Below are positions 1-4,486 of a DNA stretch of 6,200 bases, piece after piece (the stretch's first letter is position 1; the number at the start of each line of letters is the position of its first letter). Under the pieces are notes generated by a model. The model worked only from the letters and a program-made list of their open reading frames with translations. It did not search any database and was not told the DNA's origin. The translations under genes were made by a program, and so were the position numbers. Location: positions 1 through 6,200 of the forward strand of contig JAFTPY010000191.1 of NCBI GenBank assembly GCA_017463035.1. The letters are read 5' to 3'. Source of the DNA: Lachnospiraceae bacterium (GTDB taxonomy: Bacteria; Bacillota; Clostridia; Lachnospirales; Lachnospiraceae).

Positions 1-53
1 AGGAAGCTTATCATAATCATTTGTGTTGTGGACAATGAAATCCTTTTCTTCAT
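1..53 (-). CDS. 5' end of a possible TrkH/KtrB-type potassium transporter subunit (partial)
   Basis: An ATG at 53 opens a frame that runs off the left edge; only 17 complete codons are visible, reading MKKRISLSTTQMIMISF. A basic N-terminus followed by S/T-rich residues and then a hydrophobic stretch is how many Firmicute TrkH/KtrB potassium channel-like subunits begin, just before their first membrane helix. That identification rests on memory of the family and on a very short peptide. Supporting the start, an AGAGGG element lies about 12 nt upstream, and a good sigma-A-type promoter with an extended -10 sits about 100 nt upstream. The gene is therefore probably transcribed independently of the 111-aa gene before it. 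It could instead be another membrane protein. Confidence 0.5.
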   Translation of the reverse strand, partial: MKKRISLSTTQMIMISF

Positions 54-152
54 ATCAATTCTATTCCCTCTTATCCGATTACTTGTCTTCGCTCGGATTT
101 CAAAATCATCCAGAGCTACGATGCAAAAAAATCATACAATTTTCCTATACTG

Positions 153-181
153 ATTATACCATTTGTCCCGTTATTCTACAA
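153..181 (-). promoter_or_regulatory. Sigma-A-type promoter with extended -10, for the partial gene at 53-1
   Basis: On the minus strand there is a perfect -10 TATAAT (158-153) preceded by TGG, giving an extended -10 TGGTATAAT. A weak -35, TTGTAG (181-176), lies exactly 17 nt upstream. The -35 lies just beyond the TAG stop of the preceding gene (187-185). The predicted transcript start near 146 leaves a leader of about 90 nt. That leader contains a possible 6-bp hairpin (ATCCGA with TCGGAT) before the start codon. I looked for the conserved elements of the c-di-AMP (ydaO) riboswitch, which often precedes ktr genes, and did not find them. Confidence 0.6.
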
Positions 182-184
182 GTA

Positions 185-520
185 CTACATTCCCAACATC
201 ATAATCAATTCATAAGCGGCACTGACCACGGGCGGACGCTTTACATCTACAAACGTTGCTATACCCTCCATCGGGGCTGCCAGCTTTTTCTGATACCCCA
301 ATTCGTTATAATAATGCCGCAGTTCCCGACGATATTTCGCATAGGCTTCCAAAGCTTCTTTCATACGTTCCTTATGTTTTCTTCGCTCTTCCTGTTCCCG
401 TTCTTCCCGTTGTTTTTGAAGCTTTCGCATTTTTTTATCATACTCACAGGATGCTGCTGTATTGGTCGCGTACTGTACTATATTAGCACTATAATTCTTA
501 CTGATTGCCGGCATCTCCAT
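185..520 (-). CDS. Hypothetical 111-aa basic coiled-coil protein
   Basis: I do not recognise a family. I place the start at ATG 520 (MEMPAISKNYS) because AAGGAG sits 9 nt upstream; the frame stays open back to a TTG at 583, but that start has no better ribosome site. The first 27 residues are nearly uncharged (SANIVQYATNTAAS). They are followed by a charged, almost certainly helical or coiled-coil segment at about residues 28-70, with repeated K/R/E (QREEREQEERRKHKERMKEA). The tail is more hydrophobic and ends YELIMMLGM. There is no signal peptide or membrane span. The layout resembles the DUF6033-like protein encoded just upstream, which also has a K/E-rich helical tail, so the two may act together. 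A terminator-like hairpin at 561-605 separates them, and I see no convincing promoter of its own. Confidence 0.7.
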   Translation of the reverse strand: MEMPAISKNYSANIVQYATNTAASCEYDKKMRKLQKQREEREQEERRKHKERMKEALEAYAKYRRELRHYYNELGYQKKLAAPMEGIATFVDVKRPPVVSAAYELIMMLGM

Positions 521-560
521 ATCATACTTCTCCTTTCCGAGCCTGGTTTCTTCGTCCCCA

Positions 561-605
561 AAATATAAAGCGCCTGTTCCCAATCAATCCCTTGAAAACA
601 GACGC
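561..605 (-). terminator. Probable intrinsic terminator or attenuator hairpin after the DUF6033-like gene
   Basis: On the minus strand, GCGTCTGTTTTC (605-594) pairs with GGGAACAGGCGC (581-570). This gives a 12-bp stem with three G-U wobbles and a 12-nt loop, followed by a T-rich run (TTTATATTTT). The stem begins about 57 nt past the TAG at 662, not past the earlier TAA at 794. That placement fits the view that the gene originally ended at 662. The 111-aa gene starts only about 40 nt downstream, so it would depend on readthrough of this hairpin or on an undetected promoter. Confidence 0.45.
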
Positions 606-661
606 TCTCCGTAGCTCTTTTTATATTCACATCATTTTTCGCTCAGTAAAACACTTGCACA

Positions 662-793
662 CTATCCCTTAAAATCGATCACCGTCCCCAAGCCCTTTTC
701 CGCCTCGGTCATTGTGGTATCTGAAACAAATTGATAATTAAAATCCTCCACCATTTTCACCAATTCTTCCACGGAATCCGCCGAAAGCACTTC
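662..793 (-). pseudogene. In-frame 3' remainder of the DUF6033-like gene beyond its TAA
   Basis: Directly after the TAA at 796-794, the same frame stays open for 43 codons and ends at TAG (664-662). It encodes a peptide starting EVLSADSVEELVKMVEDF and finishing TEAEKGLGTVIDFKG. The composition looks like real protein: acidic helical repeats followed by a tail of the kind I recall at the C-terminus of DUF6033-type proteins. No start codon with a ribosome site precedes it, so it is not an independent gene. The simplest reading is that the ancestral protein had 262 residues and a point mutation created the TAA. A sequencing error or translational readthrough are alternatives. Confidence 0.65.
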
Positions 794-1450
794 TTAGGCT
801 TCCTTAGCTTCAAGTCGGAGTTCTTCCCGTTTTTCCTCCAGTCGTTCCTGCCGTTCCTTTTTCTCCACTTTCTTCTCGGCTTCCTTCTTTTCCGCCTTTT
901 TCTCGATTCTGCGCTTTTCCAGACGGGCTGCCTGGTCGTTAAAGAACTTATTCATCACTGCAAAGAACGAAGTTACTCCGTTATCCTTTACCTGAACACC
1001 GAAGCCCTTTACATTAGAGAACCGTCCCAACGCCTGCTTTAGCTGCGGCAGTTGCTTCTGCGCGGAAGCAATCACACCCTCGTACTGCTTGCGGAACTTC
1101 TCGTCCTCCGCCATCCGCTCCACCTTCTCCTCATCAATCAAAACCACCATCTTCTGAGGATTCGCAAAACTGCCGGCATTGGCCTTTGCCATCTCTTTCA
1201 TATCTTTACTCACTAAGATAAAATCCATATTTTTATACTTGGACTTTAACTCCTCGTAATACTTCGCAGCCTTTTCGCTGAGCTTCGGCTGACCGATGGT
1301 CTTGCCTTTGACATCCACCTTTTTCCCGGCTGTAGTCTGATTTGCCGCACTTGTCTCTTTTGACTCTGCTTCTTTGCTTTCCTTTGTATCCTTCGTGCCA
1401 TACGTATTGTTCGCAATATGCATGTTACCGATGATTGATTCAATTCCCAT
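794..1450 (-). CDS. DUF6033-like hypothetical protein, probably C-terminally truncated
   Basis: The product has 218 aa. The start is secure: ATG 1450 has AGGAGGT about 7 nt upstream. Residues 1-55 are a low-complexity S/T/K/E linker after MGIESIIGN. Residues about 57-170 form the apparent folded core, with recognisable strings YYEELKSKY, MDFILVSKDMKE, KMVVLIDEEKVERMA, FRKQYEGVIA and VKGFGVQV. Residues 175-218 are an extremely charged K/E/R helix, probably a coiled coil. From memory this core matches the DUF6033 family of Lachnospiraceae, whose function is unknown; I could not check this. There is no signal peptide or membrane segment. The gene ends early at TAA relative to an open 43-codon continuation in the same frame. 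A sigma-28-like promoter lies about 60-85 nt upstream, suggesting expression with motility genes. The preceding 321-aa gene ends 99 nt upstream with no terminator seen between them, so the two may also be co-transcribed. Confidence 0.8.
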   Translation of the reverse strand: MGIESIIGNMHIANNTYGTKDTKESKEAESKETSAANQTTAGKKVDVKGKTIGQPKLSEKAAKYYEELKSKYKNMDFILVSKDMKEMAKANAGSFANPQKMVVLIDEEKVERMAEDEKFRKQYEGVIASAQKQLPQLKQALGRFSNVKGFGVQVKDNGVTSFFAVMNKFFNDQAARLEKRRIEKKAEKKEAEKKVEKKERQERLEEKREELRLEAKEA

Positions 1451-1508
1451 AACACTACCTCCTTGTAGTCTGAGTCGTAACTCCGTTTACGTACATCTCT
1501 ATTCTATT

Positions 1509-1536
1509 ATATCGACAAAAGCTTACAAAATCTTAA
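1509..1536 (-). promoter_or_regulatory. Sigma-28 (SigD/FliA)-like promoter for the DUF6033-like gene
   Basis: The minus strand reads TTAAG (1536-1532), a 15-nt spacer, then GTCGATAT (1516-1509). The sigma-28 consensus of Gram-positive bacteria is about TAAA-N15-GCCGATAT, so the -10 matches 7 of 8 positions, the -35 core 3 of 4, and the spacing is exact. The same bases also contain TATAAT, but I find no good sigma-A -35 at 17 nt. Predicted initiation is about 50-55 nt before the ATG at 1450. The site starts just after the stop codon of the upstream gene. Confidence 0.6.
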
Positions 1537-1549
1537 TGTTACCTCACTC

Positions 1550-2515
1550 TTAAACAATCCCGCCGCTTTTTAACTGTTTCTCCCGAAGTCGAGCCAAAGA
1601 ACCGGCTCCGTCCGTACGATATAACTCTAAGAATTCCAGAAAATTCCCGGTATCCTTGCATTTATTAAGCAAAGAACGCATATCCTCCGCATCTTTTCCG
1701 AATAACAAACCGAGCAAGCCTAAATCATAAGTATTTTGCATCTCACTCAGAATCCCTTGATTATACAAATCCTCCATAAAACCGTAATTCCGCACTTCCC
1801 TACCTATTTGCATCGCCTTCTCATACAAATCCGGGTCAACACTGCGCAAATAATCCAAATACCGCGTCTCGATATTCCGGTTCGGAATTCCGCTCATCAT
1901 CCAATTGGCAATATCCTCCACGGACGCTCCCATCCCCGCATCATCGATCAGATGCATCTTGTACTTACCGTTTACATCCTTCGTAAAAGTATACTTCCCA
2001 TCCTCCGAGTACAACGTGTCGGACCAACTGTATTTCGGTGCCGCTTCATCCTTTACCAACGCTTCAAAGGCTTTCCACGCATAACCCGCGCCATCCTTCG
2101 CATCTGCCGACGGCACCTCCATTTTCCCAAGAGCAACCGCCGTCTGTATCAATTCATAATCCGAAATTACCTCTCCGTGATAATAAAATGAGGACTGCTC
2201 CTTCAGCTTATCAAAAGCCTTTGGAAGCTTTACCGCATCCAGCTTTTCTTTAGAAACTTCTACAAAATCCTCCGGCTTTTTACTGCCGGCCGTTTTCATC
2301 TGAACTCTCGGACCATTCGTAATCTTAGTCCCGTACTTTGCCGTCACCATATGCTCCGTGATCGACACGGTCGCAAACCCGAACAGGCTCTTTCCCATTC
2401 CAAATCGTCCGATACCTTCCACCTTCACAGAATAAGGGAAAGACGAACCACTCTTCGTATTCCGCAAAACCGCATAAGACCCGGTATAAAAAACATTCCT
2501 TGGCTGTACTCTCAT
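1550..2515 (-). CDS. Hypothetical 321-aa protein, possible motility-regulon member
   Basis: I do not recognise a named family with confidence. The frame is open from a TTG at 2554, but GGAGG lies 4 nt before ATG 2518 and 7 nt before ATG 2515. I therefore choose 2515 (MRVQPRNVFY), giving 321 aa. Residues about 5-60 are glycine/serine-rich and look like beta structure (KVEGIGRFGMGKSLFGFATV). Residues 80-130 are charged and helical. Residues about 160-190 contain aromatic, strand-like sequence (KYTFTKDVNGKYKMHLIDD). Residues 195-300 are mostly helical, including RYLDYLRSVDPDLYEKAMQI and a leucine-rich stretch near 264-272. There is no signal peptide, membrane span or recognised catalytic motif. 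It heads a minus-strand gene group with the DUF6033-like and 111-aa proteins and has its own sigma-28-like promoter 50-80 nt upstream. A cytoplasmic or flagellar-export-dependent protein is possible, but that is inference only. Confidence 0.75.
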   Translation of the reverse strand: MRVQPRNVFYTGSYAVLRNTKSGSSFPYSVKVEGIGRFGMGKSLFGFATVSITEHMVTAKYGTKITNGPRVQMKTAGSKKPEDFVEVSKEKLDAVKLPKAFDKLKEQSSFYYHGEVISDYELIQTAVALGKMEVPSADAKDGAGYAWKAFEALVKDEAAPKYSWSDTLYSEDGKYTFTKDVNGKYKMHLIDDAGMGASVEDIANWMMSGIPNRNIETRYLDYLRSVDPDLYEKAMQIGREVRNYGFMEDLYNQGILSEMQNTYDLGLLGLLFGKDAEDMRSLLNKCKDTGNFLEFLELYRTDGAGSLARLREKQLKSGGIV

Positions 2516-2568
2516 CATCGTCCCTCCGAAACAAATCATTGATGTGACCATCAACCCAACTATCTTTT

Positions 2569-2596
2569 ATATCGGATGACAACTGCCACATATTAA
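2569..2596 (-). promoter_or_regulatory. Sigma-28 (SigD/FliA)-like promoter for the 321-aa gene
   Basis: The minus strand reads TTAAT (2596-2592), a 15-nt spacer, then TCCGATAT (2576-2569), followed by AAAAG. The -10 matches GCCGATAT at 7 of 8 positions and the -35 core TAAA at 3 of 4. The layout and spacing are the same as in the site at 1509-1536, while the spacer sequences are unrelated. This argues for a shared factor rather than a simple duplication. Initiation near 2562 would leave a leader of about 45 nt. Confidence 0.6.
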
Positions 2597-2725
2597 CCTC
2601 CGCCTCTGTTTTCTCTCCTTCCTCTTTCCCTTGACTTCCGATTCCCGATAAACTATACTAACCTTGATAATTTCAACATGTCCTAATCTATGAAAAGCAG
2701 CAAAAATAAGCCAATGTCAAGACAT

Positions 2726-2754
2726 CTTTACAAGGAATCTCCCTCCTTGTAAAG
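2726..2754. repeat. 11-bp perfect inverted repeat upstream of the XRE regulator
   Basis: CTTTACAAGGA (2726-2736) and TCCTTGTAAAG (2744-2754) are exact reverse complements around a 7-nt loop. The repeat lies about 30 bp upstream of a candidate -10 and 60 bp upstream of the plus-strand regulator's start. A smaller palindrome, TGTCAAGACA (2715-2724), abuts it on the left. It could be an operator for the regulator itself, or a terminator-type hairpin (GGCCTTTT follows on the plus strand). No gene reading rightwards ends here, so an operator is somewhat more attractive. Confidence 0.5.
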
Positions 2755-2783
2755 GCCTTTTGATAGAAAATCATTTTACAGTT

Positions 2784-2807
2784 TGCTACACTAAAAGACG
2801 AAGGAGG
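2784..2807 (+). promoter_or_regulatory. Possible extended -10 and strong ribosome site of the XRE regulator
   Basis: TGCTACACT at 2784-2792 resembles an extended -10 (TGnTACACT), but no good -35 is found at 17 nt. Initiation near 2799 would give a very short leader. AAGGAGG at 2801-2807 is a consensus ribosome binding site ending 5 nt before ATG 2813 and fixes that start. The promoter part is tentative. Confidence 0.35.
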
Positions 2808-2812
2808 TACCC

Positions 2813-3241
2813 ATGAATATCGGAACAAAAATCAAAGAAGCCCGCCAGACACTCGGCATCACCCAGGAACAGGTAGCCGAACAACTGCTGGTCTCCCGTC
2901 AGACCGTCTCCAGTTGGGAAAACGGCAAATCCTTACCGGACATCGTCAGTGTCATCAAAATGAGCGAGCTGTACCACTTAAGTTTAGATGAATTATTAAA
3001 GGGAGACAAAGATATGATGAAAAAAATCGAAAAAGACACAAAGCTTGCAAAAATCCAAAAAAACTTTATCTATGCCGCATGGTGCATCATAGCAATCTAT
3101 GCCGTAATTGCACTACTTACCGTTTTCCTTAAAGGAAACCCGGCCATTGATTTCCTCTCCGGAGCCGCACCGGGCATACTACTGGGAGTCAGCTTTCTGC
3201 TCGGCATTTTAAGCTTGAATAAGCTAGAGACAACAGAATAA
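2813..3241 (+). CDS. XRE-family regulator with two C-terminal membrane helices
   Basis: The product has 142 aa. Residues 4-62 are a classic Cro/CI-type helix-turn-helix domain: IKEARQTLGITQEQVAEQL, a recognition helix around SRQTVSSWENGKS (28-40), and the typical LPDIVSVIKMSELYHLSLDELLK ending in two parts near residue 63. A lysine-rich linker (about 64-83) leads to two predicted membrane helices at about 84-107 and 114-136, with a short loop and a charged C-terminus. Membrane-anchored XRE proteins of this size are common in Clostridia. They usually sit next to transporter or stress genes, and their ligands are mostly unknown. The only neighbour in reach is a convergent gene of the same architecture, so no target can be named. 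The start is set by AAGGAGG 5 nt upstream. Autoregulation through the inverted repeat at 2726-2754 is possible. Confidence 0.9.
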   Translation: MNIGTKIKEARQTLGITQEQVAEQLLVSRQTVSSWENGKSLPDIVSVIKMSELYHLSLDELLKGDKDMMKKIEKDTKLAKIQKNFIYAAWCIIAIYAVIALLTVFLKGNPAIDFLSGAAPGILLGVSFLLGILSLNKLETTE

Positions 3242-3243
3242 TC

Positions 3244-3290
3244 CGAAAAAAAGATGCCTGGGATTTTTAGTCTCAGGCATTTGCTTCATA
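3244..3290. terminator. Bidirectional intrinsic terminator between the convergent regulators
   Basis: ATGCCTGGGA (3254-3263) pairs with TCTCAGGCAT (3271-3280) across a 7-nt loop. The plus-strand stem has one G-U wobble and is followed by TTTGCTT. Read on minus, the stem has one A-C mismatch but is followed by CTTTTTTT, a strong U-tract. It lies 13 nt after the plus-strand gene's stop and about 30 nt after the minus-strand gene's stop, so it plausibly ends both transcripts. Confidence 0.85.
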
Positions 3291-3310
3291 ACTTTAAACG
3301 TAAAAACTCA

Positions 3311-3802
3311 TTATTTGTTTCTTTTCCGAAAAAACTTTAGATATTTACCTGTCCAAACCACTCCCATAGAAACGATTGCAACAGGAATTCCGAGAGTTGT
3401 ACCTTTTAGAAGACCATATATAAAATCTGATACATCCGGTCTGTACGAATCCACAATAATATGTAATACAAACGATACACATCCTGCAATAAACAGCCAC
3501 TGCATCATTCTTAGCAACTTTCGTTTTTGTTCATTAGAGAAATCCGCCACCATTAATACCGTTTCTTTTAATTCCTTATCCATCCGCTTGCTCTTCCTTT
3601 CCCCATCCAACAGCTCCCGCAAATCGACGTCATAGTAATCTGCCATTTCCACCAACAATGTCAAGTCCGGCATATTACTACCGGTCTCCCATCTGGAAAC
3701 CGTCCGTCTGGAAACACCGAACACCTCGGCTAACTGCTCCTGTGTAAGATTTTTTTCGTTCCGTAGTTCCTTTAAGAATGTACCAATCTTTTGCTGGTTC
3801 AT
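3311..3802 (-). CDS. XRE-family regulator with C-terminal membrane segment
   Basis: The product has 163 aa. Residues about 6-66 form a Cro/CI-type helix-turn-helix: FLKELRNEKNLTQEQLAEVF, recognition helix SRRTVSRWETGSNMPD (31-46), then a helix ending DLRELLDGE. A charged linker (about 67-98, KSKRMDKELKE) joins two hydrophobic helices at about 101-118 and 128-150, followed by a basic tail (KYLKFFRKRNK). The positive tail suggests that both ends face the cytoplasm. The start at 3802 is supported by AAAGGAGG about 10 nt upstream. The architecture is the same as the convergent 142-aa protein, but the sequences outside the DNA-binding core clearly differ, so this is not a recent duplication. The target is unknown. 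Upstream lies the large palindromic non-coding block, with no other gene in a shared operon within 680 bp. Confidence 0.9.
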   Translation of the reverse strand: MNQQKIGTFLKELRNEKNLTQEQLAEVFGVSRRTVSRWETGSNMPDLTLLVEMADYYDVDLRELLDGERKSKRMDKELKETVLMVADFSNEQKRKLLRMMQWLFIAGCVSFVLHIIVDSYRPDVSDFIYGLLKGTTLGIPVAIVSMGVVWTGKYLKFFRKRNK

Positions 3803-4124
3803 AATTTATCTTCCTCCTTTCTCCTACACCATACCATTTATCCATGAAAAACAACAGGACACAAAACGAGCATTGCCCTATTCCCCCTAAAAGACAAGAA
3901 ATGTCCATAAACCGGCCGATAAAATCACATTTTTTCTCCTCGAAAAACAATCACCCGGTCTTATCAAAATCAAGGAGCACTGTCGCTTTTCCGGCAGCCG
4001 CTCTTGTAGACAAACAGGTTTTGTGGCTCTCCATTATTTTACCAAAAGAAAACCTCATAACCGAAATTCGAATTATCATTTAGCGTAGGATGTATAGACT
4101 TTCTTATTGCTTCGTTAATACTCT

Positions 4125-4193
4125 GCAACGCTTGGACACGGATGTCCAAGCGAGCGTCTCAATAAGACAGGAGGTCGCATTGAGACCGGTTGC
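4125..4193. other. Three-way-junction-like fold at the centre of the palindrome
   Basis: GCAAC (4125-4129) can pair with GTTGC (4189-4193), enclosing two further hairpins. The first is a perfect 10-bp stem, CGCTTGGACA (4129-4138) with TGTCCAAGCG (4143-4152), closed by the tetraloop CGGA. The second is an 8-bp stem, GTCTCAAT (4156-4163) with ATTGAGAC (4179-4186), whose loop contains GACAGGAGGTC. One base (4129) would be shared between the closing stem and the first hairpin. Such a compact fold at the head of a long stem suggests a structured RNA or a DNA cruciform with a defined head. It matches no family I recognise. Confidence 0.6.
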
Positions 4194-4319
4194 ATGCCTC
4201 TTACATACACTTGTCGAAGCAATTAGAAAGACTTACATTCGAAGCGTCTGATAAGGAGAATTTCGGTTACGAGGTTTTCTCGGGACGTAAAAGAGAGCCA
4301 CAAAGCCGTCCCTTATGCA

Positions 4320-4347
4320 AAGAGGCTGCCGCAAAAGCGACAGCCTC
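4320..4347 (-). terminator. GC-rich hairpin at the outer end of the palindrome, possible oad operon terminator
   Basis: On the minus strand AGAGGCTGTCGC, loop TTTT, GCGGCAGCCTCT forms a 12-bp stem with a single G-U wobble, followed by TTTGCAT. Read on the plus strand the wobble becomes a C-A mismatch, so the fold favours a minus-strand transcript, the direction of oadA. It lies about 140 nt past the oadA stop. The U-tract is short, so termination would be moderate. A weaker relative of the same hairpin is at 3975-4003 at the other end of the palindrome. Confidence 0.5.
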
Positions 4348-4369
4348 TGGATTAACTTTTATCGCTCGG

Positions 4370-4407
4370 CATGCGCAGAAAAAACTTCGTTTTTCCTGCT
4401 ACGCGTG
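4370..4407 (-). other. Long hairpin in the 3' region after oadA
   Basis: On the minus strand GCAGGAAAAAC (4399-4389) pairs with GTTTTTTCTGC (4385-4375) over a 3-nt loop (GAA), with one G-U wobble. The stem continues outward, after a 3-nt bulge, through CACGC with GCATG (4407-4403 with 4374-4370). As with the neighbouring GC-rich hairpin, the mismatch is a wobble only on the minus strand. This suggests it is selected in, or at least folds in, the oad transcript. Confidence 0.55.
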
Positions 4408-4424
4408 CGCGTTCAGGCCTCGTC

Positions 4425-4459
4425 AAAAGCTTATTGAAAATATATTTTCATAAGCTTTT
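4425..4459. terminator. AT-rich 35-bp palindrome 28 nt after the oadA stop, possible terminator
   Basis: AAAAGCTTA, a single unpaired T, TGAAAATA, then TATTTTCA and TAAGCTTTT form 17 matching pairs with one bulge and no real loop. Read on the minus strand it is followed by TTTTGAC. It is the first hairpin after the oadA stop codon. The stem is AT-rich, so it could serve as a weak terminator, a stabiliser of the 3' end or a protein-binding palindrome. Confidence 0.5.
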
Positions 4460-4486
4460 TCCTCGCCCCTCACTTTGCCTTCGCGA

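Larger units (their letters stand above)
3979..4347. repeat. Giant imperfect palindrome (arms about 130 nt) with a structured centre
   Basis: The sequence from 3979 to about 4114 is the diverged reverse complement of 4215 to about 4347. Matching blocks are TGTCGCTTTT (3981-3990 with 4333-4342), CGGCAGCC (3992-3999 with 4324-4331), TTTGTGGCTCTC (4020-4031 with 4293-4304), GAAAACCTC (4048-4056 with 4271-4279), TAACCGAAATTC (4058-4069 with 4258-4269), and 17 of 19 bases at 4096-4114 with 4215-4233. Small insertions separate the blocks. RNA from either strand could fold into a very long hairpin. It may be a MITE-like non-autonomous element with long terminal inverted repeats, two inverted copies of an interspersed repeat, or a large structured RNA. 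No transposase is present in the window. Confidence 0.85.
3803..4486. other. 684-bp non-coding block dominated by inverted repeats
   Basis: No frame in this interval looks like protein. Short open frames on the plus strand have no ribosome site, and the larger ones cross the inverted repeats. The block holds, from left to right: the leader of the XRE gene with its ribosome site; a GACA-N5-TGTC palindrome near 3893-3905; the large palindrome 3979-4344; a hairpin at 4370-4407; and an AT-rich palindrome at 4425-4459. It separates the 3' end of the oad operon from the 5' end of the XRE gene, both on the minus strand. Confidence 0.8.

Noticed and set aside
54..146. c-di-AMP (ydaO-type) riboswitch before the possible potassium transporter gene
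   Set aside because: The leader is only about 90 nt and I could not find the conserved elements of that riboswitch.
23..568. 181-aa open frame on the plus strand
   Set aside because: It is antisense to the 111-aa gene and to the promoter of the gene at 53-1, has no ribosome binding site, and its Phe/Leu/Ser-rich composition is what the complement of a K/E-rich gene produces.
2325..2591. 88-aa minus-strand open frame over the start of the 321-aa gene
   Set aside because: It overlaps the 321-aa gene in a different frame, covers the sigma-28-like promoter at its start, and lacks a ribosome binding site.
3678..3950. 90-aa minus-strand open frame overlapping the XRE regulator
   Set aside because: It lies in another frame over the XRE gene's start and upstream region. 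The strong helix-turn-helix match belongs to the 163-aa frame.
3979..4347. Insertion sequence or tRNA-like gene in the non-coding block
   Set aside because: No transposase frame is present, no clear target-site duplication is visible, and no cloverleaf with T-loop consensus was found; only the palindrome itself can be supported.
4190..4453. 87-aa plus-strand open frame
   Set aside because: It runs through the right arm of the palindrome and two hairpins, has no ribosome site and no protein-like pattern.
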